The translations under genes were made by a program, and so were the position numbers. From positions 8,355-72,354 of the forward strand of contig DASRIS010000186.1 in NCBI GenBank assembly GCA_035649895.1: a stretch of 64,000 bases of DNA, read 5' to 3'. Origin of the DNA: DASSUC01 sp035649895. GTDB lineage: Bacteria; Actinomycetota; Actinomycetes; Mycobacteriales; Micromonosporaceae. Of the stretch, positions 24,438-32,542 are shown in pieces (within the stretch, counting starts at the first letter, position 1; the number at the start of each line of letters is the position of its first letter). Below the pieces are notes generated by a model. It was not told the origin of the DNA. It did not search any database and was given only the letters and a program-made list of their open reading frames with translations.

Positions 24438-25796
24438 ATGGACCGGCGCATTTTCGGGCTCGAGACCGAGTACGGGGTCACCTGCACGTACCGTGGGCAG
24501 CGGCGGCTGTCGCCCGACGAGGTCGCGCGGTACCTCTTCCGGCGGGTCGTCTCGTGGGGGCGCTCAAGCAACGTCTTCCTGCGTAACGGCGCCCGGCTCT
24601 ACCTGGACGTCGGCTCCCACCCGGAGTACGCCACCCCGGAGTGTGACTCGGTGACCGACCTGGTGGTCCACGACCGGGCCGGGGAGCGGATCCTGGAGGG
24701 GCTGCTCGTCGACGCCGAGAAGCGGCTGCACGACGAGGGCATCGCCGGGGAGATCTACCTGTTCAAGAACAACACCGACTCAGCTGGCAACTCATACGGC
24801 TGCCACGAGAACTACCTGGTGTCGCGGCACGGTGAGTTCGGGCGCCTGGCGGACGTGCTGATCCCGTTCCTGGTCACCCGCCAGCTGACCTGCGGCGCCG
24901 GCAAGGTGCTGCAGACCCCGCGCGGGGCGGTCTACTGCCTGTCCCAGCGGGCCGAGCACATCTGGGAGGGCGTCTCCAGCGCGACCACCCGCAGCCGCCC
25001 GATCATCAACACCCGCGACGAGCCGCACGCCGACGCGGAGCGGTACCGGCGGCTGCACGTGATCGTCGGCGACTCCAACATGAACGAGGTGACCACGCTG
25101 CTGAAGGTCGGCAGCGCCGACATCGTGCTGCGCATGATCGAGGCCGGCGTGGTGATGCGCGACCTGTCGCTGGAGAACCCGATCCGGGCCATCCGGGAGG
25201 TCTCCCACGACATCACCGGCCGGCGCAAGGTGCGGCTGGCCAACGGCAAGGAGGCCAGCGCGCTCGAGATCCAGCAGGAGTACTTCGCCAAGGCCAGCGA
25301 GTTCATCGAGCGCCGCGGCAGCGACCAGGTCGCCAAGCGGGTGGTCGACCTGTGGGGGCGGACCCTGCAGGCGGTGGAGAGCGGGGACCTGCGCGGGGTC
25401 GAACGGGAGATCGACTGGGTGACGAAGCTGCGGGTGCTCGAGTCGTACCAGCGCCGCCATGACCTGCCGCTGTCCCACCCCCGGCTGGCCCAGATGGACC
25501 TGGCCTACCACGACCTGCGCCGCGGCCGTGGTCTCTACGGCCTGCTGGAGCGGCGGGGGGCGGTCGACCGCATCGCCACCGACCTGGAGATCTTCGAGGC
25601 GAAGGAGACGCCGCCGCAGACCACCCGGGCCCGGCTGCGGGGCGAGTTCATCCGCCACGCGCAGGAGCGCCGGCGTGACTTCACCGTCGACTGGGTACAC
25701 CTCAAGCTCAACGACCAGGCGCAGCGTACGGTGCTGTGCAAGGATCCGTTCCGGGCGTACGACGAACGGGTGGAACGGCTCATCGCGAGCATGTGA
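24438..25796 (+). CDS. pafA: Pup ligase PafA
   Basis: 452 aa. Begins MDRRIFGLETEYG, with metal-binding Glu9; catalytic-loop LYLDVGSHPEYATPE with Asp57; KNNTDSAGNSYGCHENYL and IINTRDEPHADAERYRRLHV. It uses ATP to activate the Pup C-terminal Glu and forms an isopeptide bond with substrate lysines. It shares a fold with Dop but lacks the long Dop loop. Located after prcA with its own -10 box. Confidence 0.97.
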   Translation: MDRRIFGLETEYGVTCTYRGQRRLSPDEVARYLFRRVVSWGRSSNVFLRNGARLYLDVGSHPEYATPECDSVTDLVVHDRAGERILEGLLVDAEKRLHDEGIAGEIYLFKNNTDSAGNSYGCHENYLVSRHGEFGRLADVLIPFLVTRQLTCGAGKVLQTPRGAVYCLSQRAEHIWEGVSSATTRSRPIINTRDEPHADAERYRRLHVIVGDSNMNEVTTLLKVGSADIVLRMIEAGVVMRDLSLENPIRAIREVSHDITGRRKVRLANGKEASALEIQQEYFAKASEFIERRGSDQVAKRVVDLWGRTLQAVESGDLRGVEREIDWVTKLRVLESYQRRHDLPLSHPRLAQMDLAYHDLRRGRGLYGLLERRGAVDRIATDLEIFEAKETPPQTTRARLRGEFIRHAQERRRDFTVDWVHLKLNDQAQRTVLCKDPFRAYDERVERLIASM

Positions 25797-25831
25797 AGGC
25801 CCGTGGCGCCCGCGCGGAGGGAGCGCTGGCG

Positions 25832-26053
25832 ATGAACAAGCCTGATACAAGCGAGCGCAGGCAGGCGCCGGAGGAGGTGTCCGAGCGCAGCTACACCGAG
25901 GCTCGGATGGGCTGGTCGCAGCGCCGCCGCGAGAAGATCGTCGCGGAGATCGAGCGGAACCGGCGCGGTGACCACAAGGTCCCCACCTGGGTGCTGGCGC
26001 TGGTGCTCGTCGCCTTCGTAGCCGTCTGGGCTGCGGTGATCGCCCTCTCCTGA
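25832..26053 (+). CDS. Small single-pass membrane protein in the Pup locus
   Basis: 73 aa from ATG 25832 (GGAGGGAG about 25816-25823 upstream). A charged N-terminal half (SQRRREKIVAEIERNRRGDH) leads to one C-terminal helix (VPTWVLALVLVAFVAVWAAV), so the bulk would face the cytosol. No family recognised. It is 35 nt after pafA on the same strand, so possibly co-transcribed. Function unknown. Confidence 0.65.
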   Translation: MNKPDTSERRQAPEEVSERSYTEARMGWSQRRREKIVAEIERNRRGDHKVPTWVLALVLVAFVAVWAAVIALS

Positions 26054-26128
26054 GCCGCCGGCGAGCACGCGCGGCGGGGCTGGCCCTGGGCTACCCGGCC
26101 GCCGCCCACCCGTGTGCCGGGCAGCCGC

Positions 26129-27250
26129 CTATCTCGGCGGGTTACCTGCGGCTCTCGGCGGGTTACCTGCGGCCAGCAGCGTTGCGGCGTGCCGGCCGGC
26201 CGCCGCGGCGGCCAGGAAGTAGGCCGGGTCGTCGTCCAGCCCCCGGCCCATGGTGGACAGCGGCACCGGTGCCGCCCGCAGCGCCGCGTCCAGCCCGCAG
26301 GTCGGCACCCGTACGACCCGGTGGCGGGCCGCCAGCGGGGCGAGTGTGGCCTCCACCGCGGTCGCCAGCTCGGCGTCGATGCCGTCGGGCACCACCAGGT
26401 CGGCTCGGGCGAGCGCCACCCGCCCGTACGCCGTGAGGCTGTGGTGGGAGAGCCCCCGGTGCCGGGGGCGCGGGTCAGCGGCTGAGAGGCGCAGCGACCC
26501 GACCGGCCGGCCGCCCAGTGCGGCGGTTGCGTTGACCGCCTCGCCGACGGCGACGCCGGAGAAGCCCCAGCGGGTGCCGCTGCCGAGGTTGCCGGGGCCC
26601 TGGGCGACGACCGCCACGTCCGCCGCGAGCACCAGCCTGGCCGCCAGAAGCCCACTGTGGACTGTCGTGGCCTCCAGGTCGCCGCCGAACGCCTGGCCTA
26701 CCGTCACCGTGCCGGCCAGCTGCCCGCGCAGCCCGTCCAGGGTCCGGGAGAACCAGGCGGGCAGGGCCGCGCCGTCGGTCATGACATAGGCGACCCGGGC
26801 GTCCGGCGCGTCGGCGTGCACCCCGGCCAGCACCGCCGGCAGCGCCGAGTGCAGGTCTGCCGTGACCACCGGCAGCCCGGCCAGGTCGTCCGCGTCGGCG
26901 AGCAGCTCGTGGTGCGGCGAGGACTGCTCCTCGACGCCGCGTACGACCGCCTGTAGTGGGGTGTACCTGGCCTTGACCAGGTGGCCGCCGTCCCGGCCGA
27001 GCGCCGCGGACTCCGGGTCAGGCGGCAACCGGTCGGGCAGGGCGACCACCAGGGCGTACCCGCCGGTGCCCAGGCCGAGCGCCTGCGCGCCGATGTTGAG
27101 CAGCACCCGGTCGCCCTCGCCGGGCTCGCCGACGAGCGCCGGGTAGGCCAGCGCCCGTACCGGGCCGTCGGGCAGGGCCACGTCCAGCTCGACCGCGCCG
27201 TGCCAGCGGCGGCGCAGCGCCGTCACCGTACCTGCCCGCCACCGCACCAC
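26129..27250 (-). CDS. DUF3866-family protein
   Basis: About 373 aa. The sequence VVAQGPGNLGSGTRWGFSGV and a conserved C-terminal Gly/Pro-rich stretch identify the DUF3866 family, which is usually encoded beside pafA/pafB; the biochemical role is unknown. The N-terminal 60 residues form a beta-rich segment. Start: GTG 27250 is preferred to GTG 27259 because TAGCGT lies seven bases upstream of it. It is antiparallel to the genes on both sides. The C-terminus ends in a duplicated AAGNPPR from a 21-nt tandem repeat. Confidence 0.85.
   Translation of the reverse strand: MVRWRAGTVTALRRRWHGAVELDVALPDGPVRALAYPALVGEPGEGDRVLLNIGAQALGLGTGGYALVVALPDRLPPDPESAALGRDGGHLVKARYTPLQAVVRGVEEQSSPHHELLADADDLAGLPVVTADLHSALPAVLAGVHADAPDARVAYVMTDGAALPAWFSRTLDGLRGQLAGTVTVGQAFGGDLEATTVHSGLLAARLVLAADVAVVAQGPGNLGSGTRWGFSGVAVGEAVNATAALGGRPVGSLRLSAADPRPRHRGLSHHSLTAYGRVALARADLVVPDGIDAELATAVEATLAPLAARHRVVRVPTCGLDAALRAAPVPLSTMGRGLDDDPAYFLAAAAAGRHAATLLAAGNPPRAAGNPPR
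26133..26174. repeat. 21-nt tandem duplication at the DUF3866 3' end
   Basis: Two copies of CTCGGCGGGTTACCTGCGG plus two bases (26133-26153 and 26154-26174), differing only at the last base. They lengthen the protein by seven residues just before its stop. Confidence 0.85.
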
Positions 27251-27257
27251 GGCGGCC

Positions 27258-27263
27258 ACGCTA
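27258..27263 (-). promoter_or_regulatory. -10 box of leaderless promoter (DUF3866 gene)
   Basis: TAGCGT on the minus strand, seven bases before the GTG at 27250. Confidence 0.4.
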
Positions 27264-27419
27264 GCCCACCGGACCGGGACGAGCCGGTGGGGACCCGCTC
27301 CTCGCGCCCGCTACGGCTCGCGTCCCGCCAGCCCCGGCATCAGCGAGGTAGCCGGACCACCCTGCAAAACGCACCGGAACGTCTCGGCGTTGCCATGCGC
27401 ACACCAGTACGGACGCTGC

Positions 27420-27425
27420 TAGGTT
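27420..27425 (+). promoter_or_regulatory. -10 box of leaderless promoter (pafB)
   Basis: TAGGTT, six bases before the GTG at 27432. Confidence 0.55.
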
Positions 27426-27431
27426 CGACAC

Positions 27432-28613
27432 GTGTCGCGCAACCGTACCGAGCGCCTCGTCAACCTGGTCATCTGCCTGTTGTCGACGCGCCGGTTCCTG
27501 ACCGCAGCACAGATCGCCGCGACTGTCCCGGGGTACGAGCACGACGCGTCGGACCCGCGTGAGCACGACGCGTTCCAGCGCAAGTTCGAGCGGGACAAGG
27601 CCGAGCTGCGCGAGCTCGGGGTGCCGCTGGAGACGGGCACGTCCAGCGTCTTCGACGCCGAGCCCGGCTACCGGGTCGCGCCCCGGGAGTACGCGCTGCC
27701 CGACATCCCGCTGGAGCCGGACGAGACGGCCGCGGTGGGCATCGCCGCCCGGCTGTGGCGCCACGCCGGCCTGGCCGCCGCGGCCTCCTCGGGCCTGGCC
27801 AAGCTGCGCGCGGCCGGGATCGACGTCGACCCGGACGCCACCCTGGGCGTGGAGCCGGTGGTCACCGTTGACAACGCGTTCGAGCCGCTGACCGCCGCCG
27901 CCCGGGAGCGCCAGCCGGTGACGTTCGACTACCGGGCACCGGAGCAGGACGCGTCCCGCACGCGCCGCCTTCAGCCGTGGGGCGTGGTGTGCTGGCGGGG
28001 TCGGTGGTACGTGGTCGGCCACGACGTCGACCGGGCGGCGGCGCGCTGCTTCCGGCTCTCCCGGATCGTCGGCCGGGTGCGGCGGGCCGGGCGCCCGCAC
28101 TCGTTCACCCCGCCGGCAGGTCTCGACCTGCTCAGCTACGTCGCCCGCTGGTCGGGCACTGTCGAGCGGACGAACACGGCCGTCGTGCTGGCCCAGTCCG
28201 GCCGGGCGGCCGGCGTACGGCGCTGGGCCCAGGAGGTCACCCCCACCCCCGACGGCGACCGGCTGACCCTGCGGTACGCCGACCCGGAGGGGCTCGCCTC
28301 GTGGCTGGTCGGCTACGGCGCGGACGTGGTCGTCCTGGACCCGCCCGAGGTGCGCGACGCGGTCGTCGCGCGGCTGCGCCAGATCTGGGCCGCGCACCAG
28401 CCCGCCGACGCCCCGCCGCATCAGCCCAGCACCGCCGCACCACACCAGTCCGGTCGCGCCTCGCCACATGCGCTCGGCGGCGTCCCGTCGTACCAGCCTG
28501 GCAGCGTGCCGTCGTACCAGCCCGGCGGCGTGCCGTCGCGCGAGCCCGGCAGCGCCCCACCGACCGCCGGGCGGGCCGCGCCGCCGGCCGAGACCGCCGT
28601 CGTGGGCCGGTGA
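27432..28613 (+). CDS. pafB: WYL-domain transcriptional regulator PafB
   Basis: 393 aa. N-terminal winged helix (RTERLVNLVICLLSTRRFLT and on), then a WYL domain with GVVCWRGRWYVVGHDVDRAA and a WCX region. With PafC it forms the DNA-damage-responsive activator known from mycobacteria. The C-terminal 70 residues are a Pro/Ser/Ala-rich extension with 24-nt DNA repeats, absent from typical PafB. The gene overlaps pafC by a GTGA junction, which suggests coupled, equimolar synthesis. Confidence 0.94.
   Translation: MSRNRTERLVNLVICLLSTRRFLTAAQIAATVPGYEHDASDPREHDAFQRKFERDKAELRELGVPLETGTSSVFDAEPGYRVAPREYALPDIPLEPDETAAVGIAARLWRHAGLAAAASSGLAKLRAAGIDVDPDATLGVEPVVTVDNAFEPLTAAARERQPVTFDYRAPEQDASRTRRLQPWGVVCWRGRWYVVGHDVDRAAARCFRLSRIVGRVRRAGRPHSFTPPAGLDLLSYVARWSGTVERTNTAVVLAQSGRAAGVRRWAQEVTPTPDGDRLTLRYADPEGLASWLVGYGADVVVLDPPEVRDAVVARLRQIWAAHQPADAPPHQPSTAAPHQSGRASPHALGGVPSYQPGSVPSYQPGGVPSREPGSAPPTAGRAAPPAETAVVGR
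28476..28547 (+). repeat. Three 24-nt tandem repeats in the pafB tail
   Basis: Units at 28476, 28500 and 28524 encode GGVPSYQP, GSVPSYQP and GGVPSREP; a fourth, decayed unit follows. They add a flexible Pro/Tyr tail between PafB and the overlapping pafC start. Confidence 0.8.
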
Positions 28614-29572
28614 CCACGCCGCGCGCCTCGGCGGACCGGCTGGGCCGGCTGCTCAACCTAGTGCCGTACCTGCTGGCCCGGCCAGGGATCGCGGTGGACG
28701 AGGCGGCGGCGGACCTGGGCGTGACCAGCCGGCAGCTGCGCGAGGACCTGGAGCTGCTGTGGGTCTGCGGGCTGCCGGGCTACGGGCCGGGCGACCTGAT
28801 CGACATGGCCTTTGACGGCGACCGGGTCACGATCACCTACGACGCCGGCATCGACCGGCCGCTGCGGCTGACCCCGGACGAGGCCCTGGCGCTGGTGGTG
28901 GCGCTGCGGATGCTGGTGGAGACGCCGGGGCTGGACAACCGGGACGCGGTCGGGCGGGCTCTGGCGAAGATCGAGTCGGCGGCGGGGGAGCTGGCCGACG
29001 CGCCGGTGGCGGTCCGCCTGCCCGGCGACGCGGACCGGCTGGACACCATCCGCGCGGCCGTGCAGCGCCGATGCGCGCTGCGGATCACGTACTACACCGC
29101 CGCGAGGGACGAGACCCGAGACCGGGTGGTCGACCCGATGCGGGTGCTGGTGGTCGGCGGCCGGGCCTACCTGGAGGCGTGGTGCCGTACCGCGGCAGCG
29201 GTGCGGCGGTTCCGGGTGGACCGCATCGACGGTCTCACGGAGCTGGACGAGCCCGCGGCGCCGCCACCGCAGGCCCGGCCGACGGACGTCAGCGACGGCA
29301 TCTTCCGGCCGGGCGCCGACCTGCCCCTGGTGACGCTGCGGGTGGGGCGCTCGGCGCGCTGGGTTACCGAGTACTACCCGTGCGAGTCGGTCCGGGAGGC
29401 CTCACCCGATGCCTGGCTGGTGTCGCTTCGCGTGACCGACCTGGCCTGGGCGCGCCGGCTGGTGCTCGGGCTCGGCCCGGACGTGGCCGTGGTCGCCCCG
29501 CCGGAGCTGGTCGCCGGGGTACAGGACGCGGCCGGTGCCGCGCTCGCTGCGTACGGCCACGAGCCGGGTTAG
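28610..29572 (+). CDS. pafC: WYL-domain transcriptional regulator PafC
   Basis: 320 aa from the GTG overlapping the pafB stop. The N-terminal helix-turn-helix (RLGRLLNLVPYLLARPGIAV) and WYL domain (ALRITYYTAARDETRDRVVD, then RAYLEAWCRTAAAVRRFRVD) parallel PafB. It acts with PafB as a heterodimer. Its TAG stop forms the first three bases of the next gene's -10 box. Confidence 0.94.
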   Translation: MTTPRASADRLGRLLNLVPYLLARPGIAVDEAAADLGVTSRQLREDLELLWVCGLPGYGPGDLIDMAFDGDRVTITYDAGIDRPLRLTPDEALALVVALRMLVETPGLDNRDAVGRALAKIESAAGELADAPVAVRLPGDADRLDTIRAAVQRRCALRITYYTAARDETRDRVVDPMRVLVVGGRAYLEAWCRTAAAVRRFRVDRIDGLTELDEPAAPPPQARPTDVSDGIFRPGADLPLVTLRVGRSARWVTEYYPCESVREASPDAWLVSLRVTDLAWARRLVLGLGPDVAVVAPPELVAGVQDAAGAALAAYGHEPG

Positions 29573-29575
29573 GCT
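29570..29575 (+). promoter_or_regulatory. -10 box of leaderless promoter, overlapping the pafC stop
   Basis: TAGGCT, in which TAG is the pafC stop codon, seven bases before the GTG at 29583. Confidence 0.5.
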
Positions 29576-29582
29576 GCGGTCC

Positions 29583-29861
29583 GTGGTGTGGTGGATCGTC
29601 GTCGGCCTGGTGCTCGCCGGGCTGGCGCTGCTGGCCCTGGTGGGCATGTCGGTGGTCTCCCGGCTGGGTCCGCTGCGCCGGGCACAGACCGGCCTGCAAC
29701 GGCGGGCGCAGGCGGCCCAGGAGCTGCAGGGCACCGCGGAGGCGCTGCAGGTGCGGATGGCCGCGCTGCAGGAGCGGACCAGGCGCCGCGGCGACGACGA
29801 CGCTGCCGGGCCGGCCTGGGCCGCGGACGGAGCTGAGCCGGCGCCGCGCAGGTCCGGCTGA
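29583..29861 (+). CDS. Small membrane-anchored coiled-coil protein
   Basis: 92 aa. One N-terminal helix (VVWWIVVGLVLAGLALLALV) is followed by an amphipathic stretch rich in Gln, Ala and Arg (residues about 35-70) likely to be a coiled coil, and a polar tail. It starts at GTG 29583, placed by the -10 box seven bases upstream. No family name recognised. It lies between pafC and tatA, and its single helix with a trailing amphipathic segment superficially resembles TatA-type topology, but it lacks the FG hinge. Confidence 0.65.
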   Translation: MVWWIVVGLVLAGLALLALVGMSVVSRLGPLRRAQTGLQRRAQAAQELQGTAEALQVRMAALQERTRRRGDDDAAGPAWAADGAEPAPRRSG

Positions 29862-29916
29862 GGCCGCCCGGTCGAGACTTCAGCAACCGACCGGCGACCG
29901 GCGCCACGCGCGCACG

Positions 29917-29922
29917 TACGAT
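29917..29922 (+). promoter_or_regulatory. -10 box upstream of tatA
   Basis: TACGAT, 40 nt before the tatA ATG, with AGGAGG at 29952-29957 as ribosome-binding site. Confidence 0.4.
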
Positions 29923-29962
29923 GGGGGTCGTTGCTCCCGTCACCGCACCACAGGAGGCCTCC

Positions 29963-30226
29963 ATGGGCGCCCTCAAGCCGTGGCACATCATCGTCCTGGT
30001 GGTGGTGCTGATCCTTCTCTTCGGCGCCAAGCGGCTGCCGGATGCCGCCCGGGCGCTGGGCCGCTCGCTGCGCATCATCAAGGCCGAGACCCGGGGGCTC
30101 GCCGATGATGACCTGAACGAGAAGGCGGACGCCCAGACGGCCCGCGCGCCGCTGCCGCAGGTGCCGGACAGCCAGCCCTCGCCGAAGCCGACCGTAGACC
30201 CGGTGCAGCGGGTCCGCGACAACTAA
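29963..30226 (+). CDS. tatA: Twin-arginine translocase subunit TatA
   Basis: 87 aa. N-terminal helix (WHIIVLVVVLILLFGA), FG hinge with KRLPDAARALG, amphipathic helix, and an acidic/Pro-rich tail. It forms the pore-related oligomer of the Tat pathway. ATG 29963 follows AGGAGG at an ideal distance. It is 12 nt upstream of tatC. The Tat-type lipoprotein at 1375 is a likely client. Confidence 0.94.
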   Translation: MGALKPWHIIVLVVVLILLFGAKRLPDAARALGRSLRIIKAETRGLADDDLNEKADAQTARAPLPQVPDSQPSPKPTVDPVQRVRDN

Positions 30227-30238
30227 GCCTGACCGCTC

Positions 30239-31240
30239 GTGGCCTTCGGCCTGCGTCGGCGGGGACCGACCAACTTCCAGCGCGCCGCCGACGGCTCGAT
30301 GACGCTCATCGAGCACCTGCGCGAGCTGCGCAGCCGGCTGTTCAAAGCCAGCCTCGGCGTCGTCATCGGCCTGGGCATCGGCATCTTCTTCGCCCAGCCG
30401 GTGCAGGAGTTCATCAACGCGCCGTACTGCAACTTCAAGGGCGCCGTGGACTGCGAGTTCAACGCCACCTCGCCGGTCGACCCGTTCCTGCTCACGCTCA
30501 AGATCGGCCTGTACGTGGGCCTGCTGCTGTCCTCACCGGTCTGGCTCTACCAGCTGTGGGCCTTCATCGCCCCGGGCCTGCACCGGCACGAGCGCCGCTA
30601 CACCTACCTGTTCACCGCCCTTGCCGTGCCGCTCTTCGCCGCCGGCGCGTTCCTCGCGTTCTTCGTGGTCACCAAGAGCCTGGTGTTCTTCCTGGGCATG
30701 GCCTCCGACTACGAGATCAACGTCGACCTGACCGGCTACTTCGACTTCGTCACCGGGGTCATGCTGCTGTTCGGGCTGGCCTTCGAGTTCCCGCTCGCGC
30801 TGCTCATGCTCAACTTCGCCGGCATCCTCAGTGCCCGGCGCATGCTCGGCTGGTGGCGACCGGCGATCTTCCTGATGTTCGTCTTCGCCGCGGTGGTGAC
30901 CCCGACGCCGGACCCGTTCGGCATGACCGCCCTGGCGCTGGCGATGGCCCTGCTCTACTTCGCCGCGGTGGGCGTGTCGTTCGTCAACGACCGCCGGCGC
31001 GCGCGAGCGCAGCCGGACTACTCCGGCCTGTCCGACGACGAGGTCTCCCCGCTGGACCACGCGCCGGAGCGGGTGGGCGCCGCCGAGCCGGTCGAGCCGC
31101 CGGCGCCGGTGGAGCCGCCCGAGCCGGTGGCCGGGCCGGCGCCGCTCGCCGTCCGCTACGACGCCCCGGGCGGCGCAGGATCATCGAGCCTCCCGGACGA
31201 CTCGAGCCTCGCCGCACGGCGGTACGACGACACGACCTGA
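30239..31240 (+). CDS. tatC: Twin-arginine translocase subunit TatC
   Basis: 333 aa. The cytosolic N-terminus has the signal-peptide-binding MTLIEHLRELRSRL motif, followed by six membrane helices to about residue 255. The last 75 residues are a Pro/Glu-rich cytosolic tail (repeats of EPPEPV type), common in actinobacterial TatC. It recognises twin-arginine signals and recruits TatA. GTG start, 12 nt after tatA. Confidence 0.95.
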   Translation: MAFGLRRRGPTNFQRAADGSMTLIEHLRELRSRLFKASLGVVIGLGIGIFFAQPVQEFINAPYCNFKGAVDCEFNATSPVDPFLLTLKIGLYVGLLLSSPVWLYQLWAFIAPGLHRHERRYTYLFTALAVPLFAAGAFLAFFVVTKSLVFFLGMASDYEINVDLTGYFDFVTGVMLLFGLAFEFPLALLMLNFAGILSARRMLGWWRPAIFLMFVFAAVVTPTPDPFGMTALALAMALLYFAAVGVSFVNDRRRARAQPDYSGLSDDEVSPLDHAPERVGAAEPVEPPAPVEPPEPVAGPAPLAVRYDAPGGAGSSSLPDDSSLAARRYDDTT

Positions 31241-31246
31241 TTGCCG

Positions 31247-31252
31247 TACGGT
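31247..31252 (+). promoter_or_regulatory. -10 box of leaderless promoter (lipid kinase leader ORF)
   Basis: TACGGT, seven bases before the GTG of a 20-codon ORF at 31260 that overlaps the kinase start. Confidence 0.45.
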
Positions 31253-31259
31253 CATCGCC

Positions 31260-31322
31260 GTGACCGAGCGCATCGAGCAGAGTGAGGGCCCAGCGGGCGC
31301 GGCTGGGCGGGCACTGCCGTGA
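31260..31322 (+). other. Leaderless 20-codon upstream ORF
   Basis: GTG at 31260 opens VTERIEQSEGPAGAAGRALP and stops at a TGA that overlaps the GTG of the lipid kinase gene (GTGA at 31319-31322). No ribosome-binding site precedes the kinase GTG, so ribosomes ending here could supply its translation. Whether the peptide matters is unknown. Confidence 0.45.
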
Positions 31323-32233
31323 CCGCAGCGCAGCCCGGGCCGGTGGCCGTGCTCGCCAACCCGACGGCCGGCCGCGGCCGGCTGCGGGAGCTGCTTCCCG
31401 TCCTGCTGGACCGGCTGCGAGACCAGGAGCACGAGGTGCGCCTGCTGGACGCCGCCACCCGGGACGAGGCGGCTGCGGCCTGTGTGGCGGCGGTCGCCGA
31501 AGGCGCTGGCGCGCTGGTCGTGCTGGGCGGGGACGGCACGGTCCACCTCGCGTTGCAGGCCGTCGCCGGCACGCCGGTGCCGCTGGGCATCGTGCCGACC
31601 GGCACCGGCAACGACTTCGCGGTCAACGTCGGCCTGCCGGAGCAGCCGGTGCCGGCCGTCGACGCGCTCGTGCGGGCGCTGCGGGACGGCACCACGCGCC
31701 GGGTCGACCTCGGCCGGCTGACCGACAGCACCGGTGGCCACCGCTGGTTCGGCGCGGTCTTCGCCGCCGGCTTCGACGCCATCGTCAACGAACGCGCCAA
31801 CGCCATGCGCTGGCCCCGGGGCCCGCGCCGCTACGAGCTCGCGATCTTCCTGGAGCTGCTGCGGCTGCGCCCGCGGCGCTACCGGCTGTGGCTGGACGGG
31901 GTCCTGCACGAGCTGGACGGGGTGCTGATCGCGGTGGGCAACACGCCCAGCTACGGCGGGGGCATGCGGATCTGTCCCGACGCCGACCCTACCGACGGCA
32001 TCCTCGACATCCTGGTCGGCGGGCGGTTCACCCGGACCGCGCTGGTGCGGATCACCCCGAAGGTGTGGGACGGCTCGCACGTGCACCATCCGCTGGTCAC
32101 CCAGCACCGGGCGGTCAAGGTGGAGATCGACGCCGAAGGGATCACCGGGTACGCCGACGGGGAGCGGGTGGGCCCGCTCCCCGTCACGGTCGTCAGCGCA
32201 CCCGGCGCGCTGACCGTGCTCAGCGCGCGCTGA
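31319..32233 (+). CDS. Diacylglycerol kinase-family lipid kinase
   Basis: 304 aa. Begins with the nucleotide-binding VLANPTAGRGR, then VLGGDGTVHLAL with GGDGT at about 70-74, and PTGTGNDFA. The C-terminal beta-sandwich contains YGGGMRICPDADPTDGILDI. It belongs to the DagK_cat family (DgkB/YegS/LCB5), phosphorylating diacylglycerol or a related lipid at the membrane. Start by coupling to the upstream ORF. Convergent with the Hsp20-like remnant after 51 nt. Confidence 0.93.
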   Translation: MTAAQPGPVAVLANPTAGRGRLRELLPVLLDRLRDQEHEVRLLDAATRDEAAAACVAAVAEGAGALVVLGGDGTVHLALQAVAGTPVPLGIVPTGTGNDFAVNVGLPEQPVPAVDALVRALRDGTTRRVDLGRLTDSTGGHRWFGAVFAAGFDAIVNERANAMRWPRGPRRYELAIFLELLRLRPRRYRLWLDGVLHELDGVLIAVGNTPSYGGGMRICPDADPTDGILDILVGGRFTRTALVRITPKVWDGSHVHHPLVTQHRAVKVEIDAEGITGYADGERVGPLPVTVVSAPGALTVLSAR

Positions 32234-32284
32234 CCAGCGCACCAGCTGTGTGCTCAGCGCGGCAGCGCGTACCAGGTGTGGCTC

Positions 32285-32542
32285 TCAGCCCTGCTTGGGC
32301 TCGCCCGTCTGGGCCTCGATGGTCCTGCGCTGCGGCTCGTCCTGGCCCGCCCGCACGGTGATCTTGCGCGGCTGCTCCACCGGCTTGGTCACGTTCCTGA
32401 TGCGGATCTTGAGCAGGCCGTGGTCCGCGTCGGCCTCGACCTGGTCGCCGCCGACGCCGTCGGGCAGCTGGAAGCTACGGCGGAACGCGCCGTAGCGCAG
32501 CTCCCGGACCAGCACCTTGCCTCGGGTGTTCTCCCAGGGCAT
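32285..32542 (-). pseudogene. C-terminal half of an Hsp20/alpha-crystallin protein
   Basis: 85 aa. After MPWENT, the stretch GKVLVRELRYGAFRRSFQLP and the following GLLKIRIRN and PRKITV correspond to the second half of an Hsp20 alpha-crystallin domain (RGxFxRxFxLP, GVLTVxIPK). The N-terminal arm and the first beta-strands are absent. It has an ATG overlapping the stop of the HAD gene (TGATG), so it is translated if that gene is. It may be a decaying gene that slid into an operon, or a shortened functional chaperone domain. Confidence 0.65.

Noticed and set aside
28476..28547. Short spaced repeats in pafB and prcA considered as a CRISPR array
   Set aside because: The units are directly tandem, in frame with the gene and without spacers of constant length; no cas genes are present.
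18685..29572. Pup-proteasome locus as the novel system
   Set aside because: Complete but well described; only its repeat-built tails and small extra genes are noteworthy.
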